Shown here: positions 1 to 5,289 of the stretch, piece by piece
Layout of the letters: each line of letters opens with the position of its first letter
Position numbering within the stretch: the first letter of the stretch is position 1
Assembly (NCBI GenBank): GCA_002418055.1
Contig: DIDI01000011.1
Span: 1 to 11,546 of the forward strand
Source: Lactobacillus sp. UBA5804
GTDB taxonomy: Bacteria > Bacillota > Bacilli > Lactobacillales > Lactobacillaceae
Length of the DNA: 11,546 nucleotides
Direction: 5' to 3'
Made by a program: the position numbers and the translations under genes
Notes under the pieces: model-generated
Databases searched by the model: none
The model's input: the letters and a program-made list of their open reading frames with translations, nothing else
What the model was told of the DNA's origin: nothing

Positions 1-45
1 TACCATTGGGCTAAATCCTTAAGTTGATCTTAGAAAGGTGATCTG

Positions 46-564
46 ATGAAAATCATTATTATTGGCAATCCCGGTAGTGGGAAATCAACCCTCGCTCGGA
101 AATTGCAAGCCCAAACGCAGCTCCCCTTGTTACAGCTTGACACGTTATGGCACGCGACTGACTATTCGGATGCAGCTCAGAAATGGTTTCTAGCGCAGCA
201 ACAACAATTTATGCGTCAACCTGATTGGATTATTGAGGGCAATTATAAAGGCTCGCTCCAGCAGCGTGTGGTCAAGGCAGACTTAATCATCTGGCTAAAA
301 GTTACACGCACAAAGGCCATTTACCGGGTGATTAAACGTTCGTTGCGTTTTAAACGTAACCGTCAGTCGCGGCCAGAAATGCCAACCGGCTTTTCAGAAC
401 ACTTTGACCAAGATTATTGGGACTTCTTAAAGACCGTTTGGGCTTATGACAATGCTGCTATTGAACGGCTAGTGGTTACGAATAAACCTGCTTCCTGCGA
501 GCTGTGGGTGCTTAAGAACACCAAAGCAAAAAAGCGATTCCTCTCACACTTGCAGAGTAATTAA
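46..564 (+). CDS. P-loop NTPase, adenylate-kinase-like 'topology modulation' (FlaR-type) protein
   Basis: A 172-aa soluble protein with a Walker A motif at residues 7-15 (GNPGSGKST). An 'LDTLWH' segment at 31-36 and 'WIIEGNY' at 61-67 follow, then a hydrophobic strand 'ADLIIWL' at 78-84 that fits a Walker B position. These landmarks are typical of the small kinase-like NTPases often annotated as DNA topology modulation protein or FlaR. The true substrate of this family is not well established, and a nucleotide or small-molecule kinase role is as likely as any DNA role. The C-terminal half is basic (KRSLRFKRNRQSR, 97-109), as in relatives. The start is supported by an AAAGGTG ribosome site at 34-40, five bases before the ATG. 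It appears to be a single gene: the next gene is on the opposite strand and its own upstream gene is outside the window. The family call is solid and the function uncertain. Confidence 0.85.
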   Translation: MKIIIIGNPGSGKSTLARKLQAQTQLPLLQLDTLWHATDYSDAAQKWFLAQQQQFMRQPDWIIEGNYKGSLQQRVVKADLIIWLKVTRTKAIYRVIKRSLRFKRNRQSRPEMPTGFSEHFDQDYWDFLKTVWAYDNAAIERLVVTNKPASCELWVLKNTKAKKRFLSHLQSN

Positions 565-681
565 AAATGGAAATATGATAATAATATGTCGTTTTTCATA
601 GATTGTAAATAATCTTTAATGACTGACGGTTGATCAGTTATTACCATTTCAAAAGACACATCGTGTTTTAGATGTTACGCA

Positions 682-954
682 CTAGTTAGATGTTATCGGT
701 GGCGTAAAAGTATTCTCTAATTTGAATTTTACCGTGGGCTTGCTGTCATCAATACACTCATCCCAAAAGGCGAGATGTTTACGGTCAATGGGATCTGTGC
801 TTTCTTCGACTGGGCGTGAAGGTGCGGTTTGATTGGAGTACCAACATAGATATAGTGTGTCATTGAGCGTAATTGAGAAGATGTGTTCTAATTGCATATT
901 TTCCGCCAATAACGTATAATTTACCCTCGTTTGATTAGCCTTTAAAAACTTCAT
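682..954 (-). CDS. DUF6176 family protein, 5' end lacking a standard start codon (possibly a start-loss pseudogene)
   Basis: The 90 residues from the first in-frame ATG contain the family hallmarks as I remember them: 'MQLEHIFSITLNDTLYLCWYS' spread over residues 20-40, then 'VEES...IDRKHLAFWDECID' at 49-69. DUF6176 proteins have no known function and resemble small ferredoxin-fold (dimeric alpha-beta barrel) proteins. The homology does not begin at this ATG. The frame stays open to a TAA at 1057-1059, and residues coded by 1014-955 (IVELEGFAVYPEKRQRAQEW) match the usual family N-terminus 'M-VEL..F.V....'. That stretch has only ATC, ATC and ATT (1020-1012) where a start is expected. A ribosome-site-like AAAGCAGG lies at 1033-1026, while no good site precedes the ATG at 954. 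The gene therefore uses an AUU/AUC start, lost its start, or makes an N-truncated protein. It converges with the NTPase gene and is divergent from the GNAT gene. Confidence 0.7.
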   Translation of the reverse strand: MKFLKANQTRVNYTLLAENMQLEHIFSITLNDTLYLCWYSNQTAPSRPVEESTDPIDRKHLAFWDECIDDSKPTVKFKLENTFTPPITSN

Positions 955-1044
955 CCATTCTTGGGCGCGTTGTCGTTTTTCAGGATAAACGGCAAACCCT
1001 TCTAATTCAACAATGATGATCCAAGCCTGCTTTCTATTAGCTAT

Positions 1045-1052
1045 ATTATAAT
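1045..1052. promoter_or_regulatory. Palindromic ATTATAAT, candidate -10 on both strands between DUF6176 and GNAT genes
   Basis: The octamer contains TATAAT on the plus strand (1047-1052) and TATAAT on the minus strand (1050-1045). It lies in the AT-rich gap between the two divergent genes. No convincing -35 element is visible at 16-18 bases in either direction, so these are weak candidates based on the -10 alone. On the minus strand the distance to the AAAGCAGG ribosome-like site (1033-1026) would give a short leader ending where the DUF6176 homology begins. Confidence 0.35.
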
Positions 1053-1116
1053 TTTCTTATTTTTTAAATGGGTTAGCGATGCTTTCACTAGTAGCTAGTT
1101 CAAGCAAGGAGTATTC

Positions 1117-1995
1117 ATGTTAGCAATTACCATTACGGCCACGCCAAATCTAAGTAGCAGTCAGCACCAGCAAGCGGACGAATTGATTCAACAAGTACAA
1201 GCGCATGACCACACACATCGTGATCCTTATTTAAGCAATCAGTTCAATGTCTTTCCAGACATGCCAGCCTTTTTCTTGGCTAGCCAGCAACAGGAGTTGG
1301 TGGGATTATTGACGCTTTATGCAGATGAAGGTCCATCAGGGAGTGTTGATGTGACGCTCAATGTGTTGCCAAAGTATCGCCGGCAAGGGGTTGCACGTCA
1401 GCTATGGCAATCTGCAAAGCAGACACTACGTCAATATGGCTATCAGCAAGTTGAATTTATGACCGAACAAATTTTCTTGGAACAGGCGCCAGCACTCTTG
1501 CAGAATATGCAGCTAACGCAGGATCCAGTGCATGAATTCCAAATGATTGCACCATTGCATCATGTCGCTAAGCAAGAGTCGCACTTGCAGGTCCATCCTT
1601 TGCGTGAAACAGATATTGAAACGCTGCTACCGGTTTATTGTGAAGCATTTGATGCTAGTTTTGATGAAGCCAGGCGCTATTTGACGGTGTCATATACTGC
1701 GCGCGATAAGATCAGCTATGTGAGTGAAATCGATGGTAAGCTGATTGGCTATTGTGCCATTGATGTAGGCTCGTATAACTATTTATTTGGGGTCTGTATT
1801 GCAGCAGCCTATCGGCATCAAGGCTTAGGTAGCCGCTTTTTAGATCAGGTGATGGGACAAGTAGCAGATAAACCGTTGAAGCTAGGTGTTGAAAGTGATA
1901 ATCTGATTGCTCGCCGGCTTTATCAAAAATTAGGTTTTACGGATGAAACTCAAGTTTGGTATGTTCAGACTATGCAAGTTTTCTGGACGGTTTAA
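1117..1995 (+). CDS. Tandem-domain GNAT family N-acetyltransferase
   Basis: A 292-aa cytoplasmic protein with two GCN5-related acetyltransferase domains. Domain 1 (about 1-145) has the acetyl-CoA-binding motif A 'VLPKYRRQGVARQL' at 83-96 (the R/Q-x-x-G-x-A/G loop). Domain 2 (about 158-292) has 'IAAAYRHQGLGSRFL' at 228-242, and 'LKLGVESDNLIARRLYQKLGF' split over 254-274 gives the motif B Asn (N262) and the closing Tyr/Leu-Gly-Phe. Domain 2 is the better conserved and is likely catalytic; domain 1 may be degenerate or binding-only. The acceptor cannot be inferred from sequence. The start is supported by AAGGAG at 1106-1111, five bases before the ATG. The reading frame is continuous, so the duplication is a genuine two-domain architecture. 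There is no close co-directional neighbour, so it is probably a single transcription unit ending near the 2305-2354 hairpin. Confidence 0.9.
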   Translation: MLAITITATPNLSSSQHQQADELIQQVQAHDHTHRDPYLSNQFNVFPDMPAFFLASQQQELVGLLTLYADEGPSGSVDVTLNVLPKYRRQGVARQLWQSAKQTLRQYGYQQVEFMTEQIFLEQAPALLQNMQLTQDPVHEFQMIAPLHHVAKQESHLQVHPLRETDIETLLPVYCEAFDASFDEARRYLTVSYTARDKISYVSEIDGKLIGYCAIDVGSYNYLFGVCIAAAYRHQGLGSRFLDQVMGQVADKPLKLGVESDNLIARRLYQKLGFTDETQVWYVQTMQVFWTV

Positions 1996-2304
1996 ACGCT
2001 ACTAAACTATCAAATATCAAGCCAAGCAATGACAGTTAGGTGGAAATAGAACTAGCTTTGTTTGAGAAATAAGACAGAAGGAGTCTTGTCTGAAAGTCCT
2101 AAACTTGCTACGGATTAATCTTTTCAGAGCTGTAATGAGCATGTTATTTTGTATCGTTGCTACCCAAAATTATACAAACCAGCACGGTTTCACGGGCTTC
2201 GACTCATAATCAGCTGTTTCTAGCCGCTGTCAATGATTGGATGAATGGCTTGGCTGCCTTGTACCGATTTAATCTGGCTCATGTTTTTAAAAATCACATT
2301 ATAT
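1996..2304. other. Gene-poor intergenic stretch with no identifiable gene
   Basis: This stretch lies between the end of the GNAT gene and the bidirectional terminator. An open frame starting near 2157 with an unusual start has no ribosome site, runs into the terminator hairpin and resembles nothing I recognise. A weak imperfect hairpin (AGACA at 2072-2076 with TGTCT at 2087-2091) is also present. The part from about 2180 to 2280 is less AT-rich than its flanks, which could mark a decayed gene or a long 3' untranslated region. I see no RNA gene or insertion-sequence end here. Confidence 0.4.
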
Positions 2305-2354
2305 CACTAAAAATAGGCCTCTCAAAATCAAATTTGAGAGGCCTATTTTTAGTG
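2305..2354. terminator. Strong bidirectional rho-independent terminator, 22-bp perfect stem
   Basis: The arms at 2305-2326 and 2333-2354 are perfect reverse complements, with a 6-base loop (ATCAAA). The GC-rich core is AGGCCTCTC/GAGAGGCCT, and each strand carries an A5 tract entering and a T5 tract leaving the core. The hairpin can therefore stop transcription in both directions: from the GNAT side (+) and from the LysR gene (-), whose stop codon is 33 bases away. Confidence 0.9.
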
Positions 2355-2386
2355 CAATTATAATATCGCAATACATTGTGTATCTT

Positions 2387-3295
2387 TTATTCATACCAAG
2401 ATTGACCAGCTTTAAAGTTACGTAAAATTTCAATCCCCTTACGTTGGTATTTATTCGGAATGAAACTTTTACGCATCGCAATTTGTGAATAAGAATACAT
2501 CCGTTCAGAGGGCCGGATATGAACAATAGCGATTCCAGCGAGGTCCTTGATACGGTTCTCAAGAATCAAAGCTACTCCCATGCCACGTTGAACTAAGTTA
2601 ATCATCAGTTCTAACGTATTAGCTTTATAAATGATATTGGGCGAAAAATCTTCTTTATGACAGGTTTCTAACAAGGCTTCCGTCGTAAGGTATTCGCGAT
2701 CACGAGCAATAAAGTCAAGATGGCGTAATTGCTCCACCGTAATATTATCCATTTTTGCGAGTGGTGTATCCGCTCGACAAATAATGACAAAATCCGTTAC
2801 TTCGAGCGTCCGTAAATAGTACTTGGGGTCATTGAAGGGGACGTTCCACGAATAAATTGCTACGTCCACCTTACCAGCAGATAAATCTTTTAATGCCGAT
2901 GATGAGCGAATAAACGTCGGGTCAAGCATCGATGCAATACCGGCTTGATAAAAGGCCAGGACGATGTCCGGCATATAAAATCCTCCTGCAATCCCCGAAA
3001 AGGCGATACGGATTTTTTTATCATTAGCGTGACCAACGTCATAGTTAAGACTTTTTAAGTCGTCGATTAGCTTGAGCCCTTTGTCATACAAAACCATACC
3101 AGCTGTGGTCAACACCAACTGACTTTTTCGATTTTTTTGAGTAATCAGTGGATCATTATATTGGTGTGATAACCGTTTGACCGCGGCCGAAATTGTTGGT
3201 TGCGTAACTTCAAAAAAGTTGGCCGTTTTGGTATAGGAACCTAACTCAATTAATTTACAAAAATAGGTTAAATCACGTTCATTCAATTTTCTCAT
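2387..3295 (-). CDS. LysR-family transcriptional regulator (MleR-like), divergent from the reductase-transporter operon
   Basis: A 302-aa DNA-binding regulator. The N-terminal winged helix-turn-helix spans about residues 6-65, with 'GSYTKTANFFEVTQPTISAAVKRL' split over 19-42 as the classic LysR helix-turn-helix. The periplasmic-binding-protein-like effector domain starts at 'KKIRIAFSGI' (93) and runs to about 290. The HTH wording resembles MleR, the malolactic regulator of lactic acid bacteria, which would fit a carboxylate ligand; that is inference. LysR proteins usually control the divergent gene, here the flavoprotein-transporter pair. A T-N11-A palindrome lies 10-32 bases upstream of its own start, suggesting autoregulation. 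The start is uncertain: GAGG directly abuts the ATG at 3295, too close for a ribosome site. A TTG at 3286-3284 (giving M-N-E-R-D-L, a usual LysR start) has that GAGG nine bases upstream. The regulator call is firm and the start less so. Confidence 0.93.
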   Translation of the reverse strand: MRKLNERDLTYFCKLIELGSYTKTANFFEVTQPTISAAVKRLSHQYNDPLITQKNRKSQLVLTTAGMVLYDKGLKLIDDLKSLNYDVGHANDKKIRIAFSGIAGGFYMPDIVLAFYQAGIASMLDPTFIRSSSALKDLSAGKVDVAIYSWNVPFNDPKYYLRTLEVTDFVIICRADTPLAKMDNITVEQLRHLDFIARDREYLTTEALLETCHKEDFSPNIIYKANTLELMINLVQRGMGVALILENRIKDLAGIAIVHIRPSERMYSYSQIAMRKSFIPNKYQRKGIEILRNFKAGQSWYE

Positions 3296-3304
3296 CCTCG
3301 ATTA

Positions 3305-3327
3305 ACTTATAATTTTTTTAAATAAGT
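3305..3327. promoter_or_regulatory. Candidate LysR-type operator ACTTAT-N11-ATAAGT
   Basis: Perfect 6-bp inverted arms at 3305-3310 and 3322-3327 are separated by exactly 11 bases. This gives the T-N11-A core that is the textbook LysR-family recognition pattern. It lies just upstream of the lysR start, where binding would suit autorepression, and about 140 bases upstream of the predicted reductase transcription start. The region is AT-rich, so chance palindromes are not rare; the fit is good but unproven. Confidence 0.5.
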
Positions 3328-3341
3328 CCATTTTATTAGAT

Positions 3342-3350
3342 TATAAGCTT
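3342..3350. promoter_or_regulatory. Mirror copy 1 of AAGCTTATA, overlapping the predicted lysR -10
   Basis: The plus strand reads TATAAGCTT here, so the minus strand reads AAGCTTATA and runs on into TATAAT (3345-3340), the best -10 for lysR. An ATTACA sequence on the minus strand (3369-3364), 18 bases away, could be a weak -35. The exact inverted copy occurs at 3450-3458 at the other promoter, so the pair may be operator half-sites or a shared promoter design. Confidence 0.4.
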
Positions 3351-3427
3351 CTGACTTCATAAATGTAATGATCCCTGTTATATCAGCAATATGAGAAGAA
3401 TAACAATCCACCATTCACCTGATAAAT

Positions 3428-3445
3428 AAAATTGAATCCAATTTT
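3428..3445. promoter_or_regulatory. Operator-like palindrome AAAATTG-N4-CAATTTT over the reductase -35
   Basis: Seven-base inverted arms at 3428-3434 and 3439-3445 with a 4-base centre cover the -35 hexamer TTGAAT (3432-3437). A protein bound here would directly affect polymerase. It could equally be a chance palindrome in AT-rich DNA. Confidence 0.3.
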
Positions 3446-3460
3446 TCAAAAGCTTATATT
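3432..3460 (+). promoter_or_regulatory. Promoter of the flavoprotein-transporter operon
   Basis: TTGAAT at 3432-3437 and TATATT at 3455-3460 are separated by exactly 17 bases, a good sigma-70-type match. Transcription would start near 3467, giving a leader of about 26 bases with AAAGGAG at 3481-3487. Mirror copy 2 of AAGCTTATA (3450-3458) overlaps the -10, and the AAAATTG-N4-CAATTTT palindrome overlaps the -35, so the promoter is well placed for control. Confidence 0.65.
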
Positions 3461-3492
3461 ACAAATTAAGAAGTTCACTAAAAGGAGTCTTA

Positions 3493-5277
3493 ATGATGAA
3501 TTATTCAAATACACTAGCTTGGGATGCCAAGTACGACGTCATCGTGATTGGGTTCGGTGGTGCAGGAGCCACTGCCGCACGTTACGCCGCTAAGCGGGAT
3601 AACCGCATTTTACTGATTGATGCCGCGCCTGAAGGCAGTGAAGGCGGCAATACGCGTTTTGCTGCTGGCGCCTTTGCCACTGCGGCCGATTTCGATAAAG
3701 CTAAGGATTATTACCTACAAAGCTTTTCTCCTTTTGATCACGATGAGGATACACTGAATAGCTTCATTCATGAAATTATGCAGTTGCCCAAATATGCGAA
3801 AAAGGATTTTGGATTAGAAACCCACCCGTCCGGCATGCACAAGCGGAGTGAATATTACGAATTCAATAACGCTAAACACATGATTCACCAAAGTATGACT
3901 ACTCTATACGATGGTAGTTTCTGGAAACTATTGCGTCAAGGTGTTTATGATCAATTAGATAAAATTGATGTTTGGTACAATTCACCTGCGCAGCATTTAA
4001 TTCAAGATTCAGTTACTAACACAATTTTAGGCGTTCAGATTGAACACAAAGGGAAATTACGAAATATTGCTGCCAAGAACGGTGTCATCATGAGCTTGGG
4101 AGGCTACGAAAATAATCCTGAGATGATTCAAACTTACCTTGGACGTGGTTCACTTGCACCGATTGGTACGCTGTACAACCAAGGTAAAGGGATTGATTTG
4201 GCCATAGAAGCTGGTGCCCGGCTCTGGCACATGTCCAACTTTGATTCTCATGCATTTTCACTCAATGAAGGTCACGCGCACGAACAATTCGCCTATATGA
4301 TTCAGTGGAAGTCTTTATTTAGTGGCAGCGTGTTTATTGCTGGTGACGATGGTACACGCTATCTTAATGAACAATGTGAGGATCGACATGGTTACCAGTA
4401 TAATCATGGTGATTATGTCATGTTACCAAACCAAAATCATCCGCATATTGTAATGGACCAAGCCGAATATGACCAACTCCAACGTGATACGTCACCAAAA
4501 AAGGACCAGATCAAACAAGTTATAGCCCACGCCGTTAAAGCGCCTACTTTGAGCACACTTGCCGAAAAAATTCAAGCGCCACGATTAGTTCAAGCCGTTG
4601 ACGACTTTAATTTCTTTGTGGCTCGAGGTCGAGATTATATCGCCGATCGTCCCATAGCGACGATGCGTGAATTCGCTGATGGACCCTATTACGCCATTCC
4701 AATTCGTCACAATATTTTACATACCCATGGCGGTGCCCGTCGTAATGGTCAGTGTGAGGTCTTAGACTTAGAGGGTAATGTTATTCCACATCTTTACGAA
4801 GCAGGCGAACTTGGTGATCCGTTTGCGACAAAGTACATCGGCGGCAGTTCCGTAGCCGATTTGCTCGTTTCGGGCCGGCTAGCTGGCTTAAATGCTGCTA
4901 AACCTAAGAAGAATGCAACCATAGCGTTAGATGCGATTACTTCTCCCTCCCGAACGAGTGAAGACCTACATAGCGATGCGACGAAGGCCAAACCAACTTT
5001 TAAAACTGCTTCTAATCAGTACATCGGTATTGCCAATCAAGGCATGGGAGACTTACCAATTGCGGTTCGAGTTACAGTTGATGATCAACACATCACCAAT
5101 ATTGAAACTTTGCAGGCAGCTGAAACGCCAAATATCGGTGGACAAGCCATTCCGCAGTTGCGAGAAGCCATGATTCGGGAAAACAGTTATGATGTTGATA
5201 TTATTTCGGGGGCTTCGGCAACTAGTAAAGGGTATCGTAACGCTGTTAAAAATGCGCTAGCACAAATTAAATCATAG
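3493..5277 (+). CDS. Cytoplasmic FAD/FMN carboxylate reductase of the fumarate-reductase superfamily, substrate probably not fumarate
   Basis: A 594-aa flavoprotein with no signal peptide. Residues 14-45 form the FAD dinucleotide fold (IGFGGAG, 19-25), 'GNTRFAAG' at 52-59 and 'GTRYLNE' at 287-293 are FAD-binding_2 landmarks, and 'YEAGELG' with 'GGSSVADLLVSGRLAG' (435-465) closes the domain. A C-terminal FMN_bind domain (about 508-594) ends in 'DIISGASATS' (569-578), the ApbE flavinylation motif, with Ser575 where Thr is usual. By eye against Shewanella flavocytochrome c3, catalytic His504 is kept (H410). The substrate-binding Arg545 of 'ANRLGGN' becomes Tyr448 in 'TKYIGGS', and the Q-x-H-P segment is missing. 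The 'GELG...Y.GG' wording is closer to TcuA- or ketosteroid-dehydrogenase-type proteins. Two ATGs in a row are possible starts; AAAGGAG lies 5 or 8 bases upstream. The transporter follows 12 bases later. Electrons must come from elsewhere, since no reductase partner is encoded nearby. Superfamily sure; substrate unknown. Confidence 0.9.
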   Translation: MMNYSNTLAWDAKYDVIVIGFGGAGATAARYAAKRDNRILLIDAAPEGSEGGNTRFAAGAFATAADFDKAKDYYLQSFSPFDHDEDTLNSFIHEIMQLPKYAKKDFGLETHPSGMHKRSEYYEFNNAKHMIHQSMTTLYDGSFWKLLRQGVYDQLDKIDVWYNSPAQHLIQDSVTNTILGVQIEHKGKLRNIAAKNGVIMSLGGYENNPEMIQTYLGRGSLAPIGTLYNQGKGIDLAIEAGARLWHMSNFDSHAFSLNEGHAHEQFAYMIQWKSLFSGSVFIAGDDGTRYLNEQCEDRHGYQYNHGDYVMLPNQNHPHIVMDQAEYDQLQRDTSPKKDQIKQVIAHAVKAPTLSTLAEKIQAPRLVQAVDDFNFFVARGRDYIADRPIATMREFADGPYYAIPIRHNILHTHGGARRNGQCEVLDLEGNVIPHLYEAGELGDPFATKYIGGSSVADLLVSGRLAGLNAAKPKKNATIALDAITSPSRTSEDLHSDATKAKPTFKTASNQYIGIANQGMGDLPIAVRVTVDDQHITNIETLQAAETPNIGGQAIPQLREAMIRENSYDVDIISGASATSKGYRNAVKNALAQIKS

Positions 5278-5289
5278 GAGGAAACATAT

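Noticed and set aside
622..638. ACTGA...TCAGT inverted repeat after the NTPase gene
   Set aside because: The stem has only five base pairs and no T-tract, so it is not a credible terminator or operator.
2157..2363. 68-codon open frame on the plus strand
   Set aside because: It has no ribosome site and a non-ATG start, no recognisable domain, and its last codons run through the terminator hairpin; treated as chance.
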